From the NCBI GenBank assembly GCA_964471915.1, contig CAYYID010000006.1:1-64000 (forward strand): a stretch of 64,000 nt of DNA, read 5' to 3'. The position numbers and the translations under genes are program-made. The DNA comes from JAIEPW01 sp964471915. Its GTDB lineage: Bacteria > Acidobacteriota > Terriglobia > Bryobacterales > Bryobacteraceae. Below are positions 24,985-34,155 of this stretch, in pieces; within the stretch, counting starts at the first letter, position 1, and each line of letters opens with the position of its first letter. The notes below the pieces were generated by a model that searched no databases, was not told the origin of the DNA, and saw only the letters and a program-made list of their open reading frames with translations.

Positions 24985-25917
24985 ATGCGGCTGGTGTTTT
25001 TGGGGACGCCGGCGTTCGCGGCGCCGTCGCTAGAAGCGCTGGCGGCGGCGGGGCACGAGATCCTGGCGGTGTACACGCAGCCGGACCGTCCGAAGGGCCG
25101 GGGGCAGGAGCTGGCGGCGAGCCCGGTGAAGGAAGCCGCGCGGCGGTTGGGATTGCCGGTGCGGCAGCCGGAGCGGGTGCGGCGACCGGAAGTGGTGGAA
25201 GAGCTGCGCGCGCTGGCGCCGGAGATCATGATCGTGGTCGGCTACGGGCAGATCATTCCCAAGGCGATCCTGGAGATTCCGCCGCGCGGGATCCTGAACG
25301 TACACGCGTCGCTGTTGCCGAAGTACCGCGGCGCCGCGCCGATCCAGTGGGCGATCTCTAACGGCGAGCGCACCACGGGCGTGACGATCATGAAGATCGA
25401 CGAGGGGCTGGATACCGGCGACATGCTGCTGAAGTCCGAGACGGCGATCGGGGAGCGGGAGACCGCGCCGCAACTGGCGGAGCGGCTGGCGGTGGACGGC
25501 GCGCGGCTGCTGTGCGAAGCGCTGGAGCGGCTGGATACGCTCGTGCCGGAGAAGCAGGACGGCGGCGCGGCGACGCTGGCGCCGATTCTCAAGAAAGAAG
25601 ACGGCGAAGTCGACTGGCGGTGGCGCGCGGAGAAGATCGTGAGCCGGATGCGCGGCTTCGAACCGTGGCCGGGCTGCTACTCGTATTTCCGGGGACAGCG
25701 CCTGCAGATCCGGGACGCGGAGGCGGCGACGGGCAGCGCTGCGGAACCGGGGACGCTGCTGAGCGAAGGCCGGTACGCCTATGTGGCCTGCGGTGAAGGC
25801 ACGATGTTGCGGCTGAAGGAAGTGCAACTCGAGGGGAAGAAACGGATCACGGGCGAGGCGTTCCGCAACGGGTATCCTTTCCGCGACAATGAGGTCTTGG
25901 GAGAAAAAGCGTCTTGA
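24985..25917 (+). CDS. fmt: Methionyl-tRNA formyltransferase
   Basis: 310 aa; formylates Met-tRNAfMet using 10-formyl-tetrahydrofolate. Seen: FLGTPAFAAPSLEAL, the folate/formyl-transfer signature SLLPKYRGAAPIQWAI preceded by NVHA (Asn and His of the active site) and DEGLDTGDML with the catalytic Asp, then a C-terminal OB-fold-like region. ATG at 24985 preferred over an in-frame GTG at 24970, which lies within def. Its stop overlaps the argJ start. Confidence 0.96.
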   Translation: MRLVFLGTPAFAAPSLEALAAAGHEILAVYTQPDRPKGRGQELAASPVKEAARRLGLPVRQPERVRRPEVVEELRALAPEIMIVVGYGQIIPKAILEIPPRGILNVHASLLPKYRGAAPIQWAISNGERTTGVTIMKIDEGLDTGDMLLKSETAIGERETAPQLAERLAVDGARLLCEALERLDTLVPEKQDGGAATLAPILKKEDGEVDWRWRAEKIVSRMRGFEPWPGCYSYFRGQRLQIRDAEAATGSAAEPGTLLSEGRYAYVACGEGTMLRLKEVQLEGKKRITGEAFRNGYPFRDNEVLGEKAS

Positions 25918-27095
25918 CGGAACTGCCCGCCGGATTCCTGTACGCCGCGACCTACGCCGGCATCCGCAAAGCCGAGAAGGACGACCTGGCGCTGATTGTC
26001 AGCGAGCACCCGGCCGCGGCCGCGGCGCTGTTCACGACGAACCTGGTGGCGGCGGCGCCGGTGAAGCTGGCCCGCGCGCATCTGAAGAAGTCCCGGGGGG
26101 CGGCGTGCGCGATCGTGGTGAACGCGGGCAACGCCAACTGCGCCACGAGGACGGGCGACGCGGTGGCGCTGGCGAGCTGCCGGGCGGTGGCCAAGGAGCT
26201 GAAGATCCCGGTGGAGCAGGTGCTGCCGGCGTCCACGGGGGTGATCGGCGTGGAGCTGGACGGCCGGCGGATCACGACCGCGGTGCCGGTGCTGGCGCGG
26301 CGGCTGATGCGCGGCGGCTTCGACGACGTGGCGAACGCGATTCTGACCACGGACACGCGGCAGAAGATCGCGAGCGAGAGCGTCCGCTTTCGCAAGGGGA
26401 TCGTGCGCATCGCGGGGATGACCAAGGGCGCCGGGATGATCCATCCGCGGCTGGCGACGACGCTGGCGTTTGTGATGCTGGACGCGAAGCTGTCGGCCGG
26501 GCAGTTGCGCGAGATGCTGGCGGCGGCGTGCGACCGGAGCTTCAACCGGATCTCGGTGGACGGCGACACCTCGACGAACGACATGGTGGCGGTGCTGGCC
26601 AACGGAGCGTCCGGCGTGGCGCCGGACCCGAAAGAGCGCAAGGTGCTCGGCGAGGTGCTGTGCTGGGTGCTGGAGGATCTGGCCGAGCAGATCGTGCTGG
26701 ATGGCGAGGGCGCGCGCAAGCTGGTGACGCTGCGCGTGGCGGGCGCGCGCGACGCCGCCGACGCGGAGAAGATCGCGCGGGCGATCGCGAATTCCCCGCT
26801 GGTAAAGACCGCGATCGCGGGGGCGGACCCGAACTGGGGCCGGATCCTGTCGGCGGCGGGAACTTCGGGAGCGAAGTTCGATCCGCGGGCGGTGGACATC
26901 ACGCTGCAGAACGTTGCGGTGTGCCGGGGCGGACTGGCGGCGGATTTCTCGGAGCCCGAGATGAAGCACAAGCTGGGGGCGCGCGAGATCAGCCTGCGGT
27001 TCACGATCCGGGGCGCCGGCAAGGGCGAGACGGTGTTTCACACGTGCGATCTGACGGAGGAGTACATCCGGATCAACGCGAGTTACCGGACGTAG
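25914..27095 (+). CDS. argJ: Bifunctional ornithine acetyltransferase / N-acetylglutamate synthase
   Basis: 393 aa; transfers acetyl from N-acetylornithine to glutamate in the cyclic arginine pathway, and may also use acetyl-CoA. Seen: NAGNANCATR near residue 63, PASTGVIGVEL, and KGAGMIHPRLATTLAFV near 180, where the precursor cleaves itself between Ala and Thr to expose the catalytic Thr; ISVDGDTSTNDMV follows. TTG start at 25914 overlaps the fmt stop (TTGA), with GGGAG ten bases upstream. Whether it is mono- or bifunctional cannot be told from sequence. Confidence 0.95.
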   Translation: MTELPAGFLYAATYAGIRKAEKDDLALIVSEHPAAAAALFTTNLVAAAPVKLARAHLKKSRGAACAIVVNAGNANCATRTGDAVALASCRAVAKELKIPVEQVLPASTGVIGVELDGRRITTAVPVLARRLMRGGFDDVANAILTTDTRQKIASESVRFRKGIVRIAGMTKGAGMIHPRLATTLAFVMLDAKLSAGQLREMLAAACDRSFNRISVDGDTSTNDMVAVLANGASGVAPDPKERKVLGEVLCWVLEDLAEQIVLDGEGARKLVTLRVAGARDAADAEKIARAIANSPLVKTAIAGADPNWGRILSAAGTSGAKFDPRAVDITLQNVAVCRGGLAADFSEPEMKHKLGAREISLRFTIRGAGKGETVFHTCDLTEEYIRINASYRT

Positions 27096-27110
27096 GCGGC
27101 GCGGGGGCGG

Positions 27111-29537
27111 TCAATCGGCGCGTAAGGCGGCGAGGGGATCGATGCGGGTGGCGCGGCGCGCGGGCAGGTAGCAGGCGAGCGCGGCCACGGCGGTGAGCAG
27201 CAGGGACACGCCGGCGAAGATCCATGGGTCGGCCGCGTCCACCTGGTAGAGCTGGCTGGCGAGGAAGCGGGTGAGCCCGAACGCGGCGGCGAGACCGAGG
27301 GCGATGCCGGCTCCGGTGAGCCGCAGGCCTTCGGCGAGAATCATCCGGACCACGCGCCGGCTTTCAGCGCCGAGGGCCATGCGGATGCCGATCTCGCGCG
27401 TGGCGGCGGTGACCGAGTGCGACATCACGCCGAAGAGGCCGATGGCGGCGAGCAGCGCGGCGGCGCCGGCGAAGCCCGAGACCAGTGTCGCCACGAAACG
27501 GCGGCTGGCTTCCGAGCGGCGGATCGCTTCATCCATGGTGCGGAGCGCGAAGACGGGGATGTCGCGGTCGAGGGCGGCGACGGCCTGGCGCAAGGCGGGA
27601 GCGAGCGCGGCGGGATCCCCGGCGGTGCGCGCGGCGACCGTCATGGAGCGGCCGGCGAAGGCCAGCGCGTCATCCGTATGCTGCGCGAAGGGGATGTAGA
27701 ACGCGGGTTCCGGCGCCTGATCCAGGCGGTTCTGGGCGACGTTGGCGGTGACGCCCACGATCTCCATGTACGGAGCCTGGCCGCGCGGGGATCCCCACTT
27801 GAAGCGCTTGCCGAGCGCGCTTTCGCCGGGCCAGAACTTGTCGGCGAAGGCCCGGTTGACGATGGCCCGCACCGGCAAGCCCGCGCGATCCTCCCCGGTG
27901 AAGGTGCGGCCCGCGAGCAGCGGGATGCCGAGCGCGCCGAAATAGTCGCCTTCGATCACCGAGAGCCAGCAGATGTTGTTGCTCCATTCCGCGCCGCGGA
28001 AGTTTTCGGGCGTAATCAGCACGCGGCCGAGCGAGGCGAGCGGCATGCTGGAGGTGAGGCCGGCCTGGGTGATCCCCGGCACCGCGCGCACGTTGTCGAG
28101 GAGGTTGCGATAGAAGCCGCGCACCTGGCCGCCGGAGGCGTACGAGGAGGCGGGCAGCGCCACGGCGAAGGCGAGGGTGCGGTCGGGGCGGAAGCCGGGG
28201 TCCTGGTCGAGCAGGCGGAGGAAGCTGCGGATCAGCAATCCGGAACCGATCAGGAGGACCAGCGAGAGCGCCACTTCGGCGGCGATCAGCGCCTTGCGGA
28301 GCGGCGAGCGCGCGGACACGCCGCGGGCATTCTGTTTCAAGGCGGCGTGGGGATCGAAGCGCGCCGCGGAAACCGCGGGGGCGATGGCGAAGAGGAGGGC
28401 CGTGGAGAGCGCGACGGCGGCGGTGAACGCCGCGACCCAGGGGTCGAGCGCGGCGGGCCGCAGGCGCGCGAGGGTATCGGGACGCAGGGAGAAGAGCACG
28501 TCCGACGCCCACAGCGCCAGCAGCCAGCCGGCGACGCCGCCGGCAAGAGCCAGCACCAGGCTTTCAGCGGCCAGCAGGCGGGCCACTCGGAGGCGTCCGG
28601 CGCCGAGCGCGGCGCGGATGGCGATCTCCCGCTGGCGGGCCGCGGTGCGGGCGAGCAGCAGGTTCGCGACGTTGGCGCAGGCGATCAACAGCACCAGGCC
28701 GACCGCGCCCTGCAGGATCCACAACGGGGCCTGCACGCCCTTCGTGGCCTCCTGCGTGAGGGAGGTGGCGGTGGCGTGGAGTTGGAAGGAACCCCGGGCA
28801 TTCGCGCCGTAGCGCTGCAGGAGGATCGACGCGGCGCGGTCGAGGTCCGCCGCGGCGGCCGCGACGGTGACGCCGGGCTTGAGACGGCCGATCATGCGGG
28901 TGTCGAAGCGATTGCCGCGGTCGGCGATCTCCTCAGCGGTGTGGCGCAGGGGCACCCAGAGGTCCACGGGCGATTCGGGCGGGAAGACGAAGTCCGGCGG
29001 CATGACGCCGGCGACGGTGTGCGCCTGGTGGTCGAGGCGGATCACCTTGCCGACGATGTTCGGGTCGCCGCCGAAGCGGCGCTGCCAGAGTCCGTGGCTG
29101 ATAACAGCTACGCCCGACTGCTCTCCGGGTGCGAACCAGCGTCCCTGGACCGGCGCGATGCCGAGCAGCGGAAACAGGTCCGGCGTGACGGCGAGGCCGT
29201 CGATTCGCTCGGCCGCTCCGGCGCCGGGCCCGGAGAGGTTTAGGCTGCGATCTTCGAAGCCGGCGAGCGCCTCAAAGCTGCGGTTCATTTCGCGGAGGTC
29301 CAGGAAGTCGGCGGGCGTGGCGGCCATGTTGCCCGCGCCGAGCTGGGGGATCTGTTCCCAGGCGAAGGCGAGGCGGTCCGGTTCGCGGTACGGCAGCGGC
29401 TTCAGCAGCGCCGAATAGACGACCGAGAAGATGGCGGTGTTGGCGCCGATGCCGAGGGCGAGCACGAGGATCGCGACCAGGGCGAAGCCGGGGCGCTGGC
29501 GGAGGGAGCGGAGGGCGAACCGGAGGTCGGCGAGCAT
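27111..29537 (-). CDS. MacB/FtsX-type ABC permease, acidobacterial duplicated type (1)
   Basis: 808-aa inner-membrane protein. Seen: N-terminal SLRQRPGFALVAILVLALGIGANTAIFS membrane helix, a large periplasmic domain, an FtsX block with three helices near 270-400 (CANVANLLLARTAARQREIAIRAALG), then a second periplasmic domain and FtsX block ending in YLPARRATRIDPLAALRAD. This duplicated layout without an adjacent ATPase is the orphan permease family abundant in Acidobacteria; substrates are unknown. ATG at 29537 gives the family start; a TTG at 29573 is less likely. No Shine-Dalgarno is evident. Confidence 0.88.
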   Translation of the reverse strand: MLADLRFALRSLRQRPGFALVAILVLALGIGANTAIFSVVYSALLKPLPYREPDRLAFAWEQIPQLGAGNMAATPADFLDLREMNRSFEALAGFEDRSLNLSGPGAGAAERIDGLAVTPDLFPLLGIAPVQGRWFAPGEQSGVAVISHGLWQRRFGGDPNIVGKVIRLDHQAHTVAGVMPPDFVFPPESPVDLWVPLRHTAEEIADRGNRFDTRMIGRLKPGVTVAAAAADLDRAASILLQRYGANARGSFQLHATATSLTQEATKGVQAPLWILQGAVGLVLLIACANVANLLLARTAARQREIAIRAALGAGRLRVARLLAAESLVLALAGGVAGWLLALWASDVLFSLRPDTLARLRPAALDPWVAAFTAAVALSTALLFAIAPAVSAARFDPHAALKQNARGVSARSPLRKALIAAEVALSLVLLIGSGLLIRSFLRLLDQDPGFRPDRTLAFAVALPASSYASGGQVRGFYRNLLDNVRAVPGITQAGLTSSMPLASLGRVLITPENFRGAEWSNNICWLSVIEGDYFGALGIPLLAGRTFTGEDRAGLPVRAIVNRAFADKFWPGESALGKRFKWGSPRGQAPYMEIVGVTANVAQNRLDQAPEPAFYIPFAQHTDDALAFAGRSMTVAARTAGDPAALAPALRQAVAALDRDIPVFALRTMDEAIRRSEASRRFVATLVSGFAGAAALLAAIGLFGVMSHSVTAATREIGIRMALGAESRRVVRMILAEGLRLTGAGIALGLAAAFGLTRFLASQLYQVDAADPWIFAGVSLLLTAVAALACYLPARRATRIDPLAALRAD

Positions 29538-29649
29538 CGGTGCCGGAGGTGCAAGTCCGGTGCCAAAGCGCAAGTTGCTGGTGCGGGGCGGGATCGGGGT
29601 CCGGTTACCTGAATCCCGATGTCCGGTTGTGGGACGACGGTGTCCCGCC

Positions 29650-30651
29650 TCAATTCTTGAGGTGCTTGTCGTACCACTCGAGCGCCAGCTTGTTGGCCTG
29701 CTGGAACGCCGTCGAGTAGATCCCGTAGTGCGTGATTCCGGGCACGGTCACCAGGTTCTTCTTGCCCTTGAAGGTTTCATAGGCCTTGATGGCGTGGTCG
29801 CGGTTGTCGAACAGTTCTTCCTTCTCGGCGATCACGAACTGCATGGCGCACTGTGGCGCGAGGTTCACTTCTTCCACCGGGAAGTAGACCATCATCTTCG
29901 CGTACACCGGATTGCCGCGGAGCTTGCCCGTCACGGTCGGCTTGCCGTCCACCATCTGGATCACTTCGAAGGGTTCGCCGGCCTTGGGGTACTTCTTCTC
30001 GCCGCGGGCCATGGCGGTAGCGTCGGCGTAGGCGCGTTTGGCGTTTTCCGGATCCTTGATCATGTCGCGGCCGTTCATGGCGCCGACCTGGGAGTGGAAA
30101 GCCTTGACGCGCGGATCGCGCGCGGCGACATAGACCACCAGCCCGCCGGAGAAGCTGGAGCCCCAGAGGCCGAGGCGGTTCATGTCGGCCTGCGGCTCGC
30201 CGTTCAGCCAGTGGATGGCGTTGAACCAGTCGGTGGCGAAGTCGATCGGATCGACCACCTCGCGGACCTCGCGGACTTCCGCGGTCAGCTTACCTTCGGC
30301 GTCGGCCTTGGGTGCGGAGCCGGTGGGGATGAGGCGCGAATCGCTGCCGCCCCAGCCGCGGTAGTCGAATGTCAGGACGAAGTAGCCGTTGCGAGCGAAG
30401 AGCACCGCATCCCGGCGCATGGCGGGCGTGGATCCGCCCCAGCCGTGGGCCATCAGAATGGTAGGCAGCTTCTTATCGGCCGGGGCGCTCTTGGCGACGA
30501 ACACCTCGCCGTGCATGCGGGTGCCTTCGGAGTAGATGTCCACGTTGCGAAAGGCAAGGTCGTCCGGGGCGGCAAAAGGCTTCGGCGGCGCGGGCTGCGG
30601 TTGCGCGAACAGCGGGAGAGACGCAAGAGCAAGCGTTAAGCAGAGTCGCAT
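29650..30651 (-). CDS. Secreted alpha/beta hydrolase
   Basis: 333 aa with a signal peptide (MRLCLTLALASLPLFAQ). Seen: the oxyanion segment MAHGWGGS, TFDYRGWGGSD, the nucleophile elbow LGLWGSSFSGG with Ser near residue 163, and likely Asp in EELFDNRD and His in ITHYGIYS. This is the CocE/X-Pro dipeptidase-like or dienelactone-hydrolase-like branch of the fold. Periplasmic esterase or peptidase activity is inferred; the substrate is unknown. Start chosen at the ATG with AAGGAG nine bases upstream. Transcribed divergently from the aspartyl-protease-like gene. Confidence 0.85.
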   Translation of the reverse strand: MRLCLTLALASLPLFAQPQPAPPKPFAAPDDLAFRNVDIYSEGTRMHGEVFVAKSAPADKKLPTILMAHGWGGSTPAMRRDAVLFARNGYFVLTFDYRGWGGSDSRLIPTGSAPKADAEGKLTAEVREVREVVDPIDFATDWFNAIHWLNGEPQADMNRLGLWGSSFSGGLVVYVAARDPRVKAFHSQVGAMNGRDMIKDPENAKRAYADATAMARGEKKYPKAGEPFEVIQMVDGKPTVTGKLRGNPVYAKMMVYFPVEEVNLAPQCAMQFVIAEKEELFDNRDHAIKAYETFKGKKNLVTVPGITHYGIYSTAFQQANKLALEWYDKHLKN

Positions 30652-30703
30652 GGGTCGAGGCTCCTTCGGGAAATCGGAGCATATCACAGGTTATTCTGAG
30701 GCC

Positions 30704-31906
30704 ATGAAGCTGGTCGCATTCCTGGCGATCTCGGGAGCGCTGCTCGGTGGGGACAAGAACTGGCGGAGTCTCTATGCAGGCGGGCGCTGCTTCGAACTGC
30801 GGGCTGCGCAACCCGCGGCGGCCTTTCCGCGCGCCGCGCTGGCGGCCCTTTTTCACCAGCCGGAGGAGGCCCGGCGGGGGCTCGAAGCCGTGATCCGGAC
30901 CGATCCGAAACAGGCCGATGAGGCGCGCAGCCTGCTGGTGAACGTGCTGCTGCGCGAGGGCAAGAACGGTGCCGCCACGCGGGTCCTCGACGCACTGGCG
31001 GCCAGTCCCCGCCTGAAGAAGAGCGAACGCGACGGGCTGGCCGGCGCCCAGCGACTGTTCGGGGCCTTTCGCTCCGCCGGCGATCTTCGCATCACCGGGC
31101 CCGAGCGGATCGAGCACGTTTACGAGTGGGACGCCGAGGGCCTCTGGACTCCAGCGCGCATCCAGGGGCAGGTCGTGCAACTGTTTTTCGATACCGGGGC
31201 CAATTTCTCCACGATCTCGCGCAATCTGGCCCGCCGCCTGAGTCTGCGCATCGAAGCCGCCGGCGCTGAGGCGGGCGGGATGACGGACCAGAAGGTGAAG
31301 GTGGACGTGGCGGTGGCCGAGCGGCTGGAAATCGGCGGGCTCGCGGTCGAGAACGTGCCTTTCCTCGTGCTGCCCGACGAGAACCAGCCGTTCCGGGACT
31401 GGCCGCTGGAGCGCCGGGCGATCGTCGGGCTGCCGGTGCAACTCGCCCTGGGGAGCTGGGCGTTCGGCCCCGAGGGCAAACTGACCCTGGAGCGGGGGCC
31501 GCGCACGGCGGGCTCCGGCAACCTATGCTTCGACGGACTGCTGCCGGTGCTCGAGGGGTCGTACCAAGGAAGGCCGCTGCAGTTCGGCTTCGACACCGGC
31601 GCCGCCGAAGTGGACCTGTACCCGCCCTTCCACCGGCAGTTCCGCGCCTTGGTGGAGCAGCAGGGCAAGGTGCGGACGCGGAAGGTCGGGGGAGTGGGCG
31701 GCGATGAGGTGTTTTCGGTGAAGACGCTACCGGCCTTATCGCTGGTGCTGGGCGGCAGTAGGGTGGACCTGAAAGACGTGGACGTCTTCCTGCGGCCCGT
31801 CGGCGGCCACCGGAAGTTCGACGGCTGGGCGGGACGCCGCTTTCTGCGCGGCAGGCCGTTCGTGATCGATTATCGGAGGATGGAGTTGCGGATCGGCGGG
31901 GAGTAA
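30704..31906 (+). CDS. Aspartyl-protease-like protein with two DTG motifs
   Basis: 400 aa, with a short hydrophobic N-terminus (MKLVAFLAISGALLGG) suggesting export. After a TPR-like helical region (residues 25-125), two retropepsin-like domains are seen: FFDTGANFSTIS near residue 163 and GFDTGAAEVDLY near 297, each with an Asp-Thr-Gly-Ala active-site turn. Both halves therefore keep the catalytic Asp, so a single chain could form a complete pepsin-like site. TATTCT (30692-30697) lies six bases before the ATG, suggesting a leaderless message. Substrate unknown. Confidence 0.75.
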   Translation: MKLVAFLAISGALLGGDKNWRSLYAGGRCFELRAAQPAAAFPRAALAALFHQPEEARRGLEAVIRTDPKQADEARSLLVNVLLREGKNGAATRVLDALAASPRLKKSERDGLAGAQRLFGAFRSAGDLRITGPERIEHVYEWDAEGLWTPARIQGQVVQLFFDTGANFSTISRNLARRLSLRIEAAGAEAGGMTDQKVKVDVAVAERLEIGGLAVENVPFLVLPDENQPFRDWPLERRAIVGLPVQLALGSWAFGPEGKLTLERGPRTAGSGNLCFDGLLPVLEGSYQGRPLQFGFDTGAAEVDLYPPFHRQFRALVEQQGKVRTRKVGGVGGDEVFSVKTLPALSLVLGGSRVDLKDVDVFLRPVGGHRKFDGWAGRRFLRGRPFVIDYRRMELRIGGE

Positions 31907-31913
31907 GGCGTCC

Positions 31914-32402
31914 CTACGCTGGGAAGTCGAGCGTCAACGACTCGCCTGGCGGCACCGCCGCCCACTTCGCGAAAAGCTCCGCCCGCCGGGACTTGATCGC
32001 CGCATACTCGGCGTGGCTGAGCCGCCTCGGACGAGGGTGGCGATGCGTGGCGGCGTGGAGCGCGGCGAAGTCATTGAATTCGTCCACGGTCCAGGGGACG
32101 CCGCCGGCCCGCTCGGCATCGAGCATTCCGACGAAGACCTCGACTTCCAGGGCCTCGGGCGGGAGTGGACCCCGGGGTCCGCCGCCTTCGGTGTCGTCGA
32201 TGGACCAGCCTTGTGCGATGAGACCGTAGAAGGCGTTGGTGTAGCCGAGCGTGGTTTCAACGGCGAAGTGCGTCAGGTCGTGGAGGGCGAAGAACGGCGC
32301 ATGCCGTTCGGATTGGGTTTGGAAGGCAAGAGTCCCGTCGGCGCGGAGGCAACGGAGCACGCCGCCGGAGGCGCGGCGGAGGATTTCGATGCGCAGGGAC
32401 AC
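31914..32402 (-). CDS. Hypothetical protein
   Basis: 162-aa soluble protein with no recognised domain. Seen: a strand-rich start (LRIEILRR, LRCLRADGTLAFQTQSER), then FFALHDLTHFAVETTLGYTNAFYGLIAQGW, a His/aromatic helix pair that is the best-preserved-looking part, and a C-terminal helix-rich tail. The start is GTG at 32402 without a clear ribosome-binding site. It lies seven bases from the convergent stop of the aspartyl-protease-like gene and 25 bases from the toxin-antitoxin pair. Confidence 0.6.
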   Translation of the reverse strand: MSLRIEILRRASGGVLRCLRADGTLAFQTQSERHAPFFALHDLTHFAVETTLGYTNAFYGLIAQGWSIDDTEGGGPRGPLPPEALEVEVFVGMLDAERAGGVPWTVDEFNDFAALHAATHRHPRPRRLSHAEYAAIKSRRAELFAKWAAVPPGESLTLDFPA

Positions 32403-32427
32403 TGGCCATCAGGGTAACGCGGACGCG

Positions 32428-32772
32428 CTATCGCGGTGCCGGCTGAATCGCGAGAACCGAAGCGTCCGGATCCGCGAGGAACGAGTTGATCCGGATGGCG
32501 TTAGCTCGGAGGCTGTTCTCGATCTCGCGCAGACGGGTGTCACACCGTTCCAAGTGAATCACCTTGGGAGGAGCCCCTTTCGCGACGCAAAGCGCCACGA
32601 AATCAGCGTCGGCGGAGACCACATCGTAGCCGTGGTCGTTGGACCATTGCCAGATGATCAAGTCCGCGGCGTGCTCAAGGCCAAACTCGCGAACGTGAGC
32701 CAACCGCGGGAACAAAGATGCCAACCGTGGGACAAGCCGCGGGGAGAGGTTGGCGTCCAGCAGCAGCATCAA
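32428..32772 (-). CDS. DUF5615-type PIN-like toxin
   Basis: 114 aa; small PIN-like nuclease fold. Seen: LLLDANLSPRLVPRL at the N-terminus with the first conserved Asp, HVREFGLEHAADLIIWQWS, and VVSADADF with further acidic residues, the typical DUF5615 layout. It starts four bases inside the DUF433 gene (ATGA), the usual antitoxin-toxin arrangement. RNase activity is inferred from family placement. Confidence 0.85.
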   Translation of the reverse strand: MMLLLDANLSPRLVPRLASLFPRLAHVREFGLEHAADLIIWQWSNDHGYDVVSADADFVALCVAKGAPPKVIHLERCDTRLREIENSLRANAIRINSFLADPDASVLAIQPAPR

Positions 32773-32990
32773 CCGAGCTGCGCGTGGCGGCCGAAATCAG
32801 CCGCAAAGCGGTACACCGCGGGGAAGTCCGCCGCTTCGAGATCCGGGTGCTCGGCCAAGATCTCTTCCTCGGTCATGCCCGCGCCGCGCCAGCCGAGAAC
32901 GTCCCATACGGTAATGCGTAGTCCCCGGACGCAGGGCTTGCCGCCGAGCTTGCCAGCCTCGAAGGTGATGCGGTCGCTAACGGCATCCAT
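32769..32990 (-). CDS. DUF433-family antitoxin
   Basis: 73-aa antitoxin. Seen: RITFEAGKLGGKPCVRGLRITVWDVLGW and MTEEEILAEHPDLEAADFPAVYRFAAD, which is the full DUF433 signature with its helix-turn-helix-like C-terminal half. It normally neutralises the partner PIN-like toxin and represses the operon. The ATG at 32990 is used. Confidence 0.87.
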   Translation of the reverse strand: MDAVSDRITFEAGKLGGKPCVRGLRITVWDVLGWRGAGMTEEEILAEHPDLEAADFPAVYRFAADFGRHAQLG

Positions 32991-33022
32991 ACCGACGAGT
33001 ATGTCAGGATTCGAATTCGCCG

Positions 33023-33125
33023 GCTACTCCTCCTTTGCATGCCCCTCGACCAGCTCGATCCGCAGCTTGTCGGGACCCTCGATGAAAGCGTATTTCACCT
33101 TGCCGCCGAGGACGCTGCGCGGCAG
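33023..33125 (-). pseudogene. Detached duplicate of the VOC gene 3' end
   Basis: About 100 bases that match 34154-34256, the 3' end of the VOC gene, with only a few differences. The frame is still open and ends GHAKEE-stop where the full gene ends GHAKKE-stop. Similarity is lost after about 33125. It lies beyond the TonB/Sel1 gene that directly follows the intact VOC gene, as if a VOC copy, or the VOC plus neighbour unit, was duplicated and then mostly deleted. The rest of 32991-33147 holds nothing else. Confidence 0.85.
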
Positions 33126-33147
33126 GTTGGGCGAGCCGGGTACCGCG

Positions 33148-34152
33148 CTACCGTCCGCGTGCCAATTGCTCCTTCAGCCTGCGAACCCAATCCAATTGCT
33201 CCGGGCTGAGCTTGGTGGACTCGGCTTCGCGCAGGTTTTGCGCCTCCGGCAGGCCTTCGTCCGCGGCCAGATGGAGCCACGCAACGGCCTGTAGCCGGTC
33301 GGATTCGCGCGCAGCGGCCGCGAGCATCAGACGGCCCAGGCGGAGTTGACATTCGGCGATCTTGGCAGACGCGCAGAGCCGGTAATAGCGGCGGGCGCGT
33401 TCGAGGTCCACGGGCTCGTGGAGACCGCGTTCGGCGCGGTTGGCGAGGTAGAACTGGGCCTGATTGCTGCCCAACAACGCGGCGCGCCGGGCTTCCTCGA
33501 TCGCCGTCTCGGACTTCGGTTCCGTTTCCAGTTGCCGGCGGGCGAGCTCGAAAATCGCGGGCCCGTGATTCTTCTCCGCCGCCTTGCGCACCATCTCGAG
33601 GCCAGCGGCTTCGTCTTTCGCGACGTATTTGCCGGCCAGCTTCCACATCCCCAGCGTGTACTGCGCCGGAACGTAACGCTGCGCGGCGAGCTCCTGCATC
33701 GACGCGACCGCGCGTTCCACCTGTTGGGGGTTGGACGACGAACTGCTGAGGGTGTTGTTCAGGGCGTTGTACCGCGTCCGGCGCTTTTCCGCTTTTTCGT
33801 CGTACCAGGTGCCAAGAAAACGAAAGTTGGTTTCAACGTTCGCGGTGATGGCGACGGACTTGCCGTCTTTGGTGGCGGGAGCGAACCGCCACTTCGCGAC
33901 CGTTTCGACGGCGCGCTCATCGAGACCGAAACCGATCGGACTGATTACCTTGATGTTGACCGGGTGGCCGCGCTCGTCGATGGTGAGTTCGAGCAGCAGC
34001 GTGCCCTGCACGCCCTGTTGGCGAGCCTCCGCGGTGTACTCCGGTTCGGCTTTCTGCAGCACCCGCGGCGGCTTCACCCCGGGCCCGATCCGGATGGGCT
34101 CCTGGAGAGCTTGGGCTAACGCCACCGCCGCAAAGACAACCAGGTACCGCAA
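33148..34152 (-). CDS. TonB-C-domain protein with Sel1-like repeats
   Basis: 334-aa exported protein. Seen: signal peptide MRYLVVFAAVALAQA, a TonB C-terminal domain near residues 28-112 (EPEYTAEARQQGVQGTLLLELTID, DERAVETVAKWRFAPA), then Ala-rich helix pairs of the Sel1/TPR type (YTLGMWKLAGKYVAKDEAAGLEMVRKAA; AVAWLHLAADEGLPEA). There is no membrane anchor apart from the signal peptide, so it is unlikely to be an ordinary energy transducer; a periplasmic scaffold is one possibility. Three bases downstream of the VOC gene. Confidence 0.8.
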   Translation of the reverse strand: MRYLVVFAAVALAQALQEPIRIGPGVKPPRVLQKAEPEYTAEARQQGVQGTLLLELTIDERGHPVNIKVISPIGFGLDERAVETVAKWRFAPATKDGKSVAITANVETNFRFLGTWYDEKAEKRRTRYNALNNTLSSSSSNPQQVERAVASMQELAAQRYVPAQYTLGMWKLAGKYVAKDEAAGLEMVRKAAEKNHGPAIFELARRQLETEPKSETAIEEARRAALLGSNQAQFYLANRAERGLHEPVDLERARRYYRLCASAKIAECQLRLGRLMLAAAARESDRLQAVAWLHLAADEGLPEAQNLREAESTKLSPEQLDWVRRLKEQLARGR

Positions 34153-34155
34153 GCG

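Noticed and set aside
27417..29243. 608-codon open frame opposite the first permease
   Set aside because: Gly/Glu/Arg repeats without hydrophobic core; shadow of the permease.
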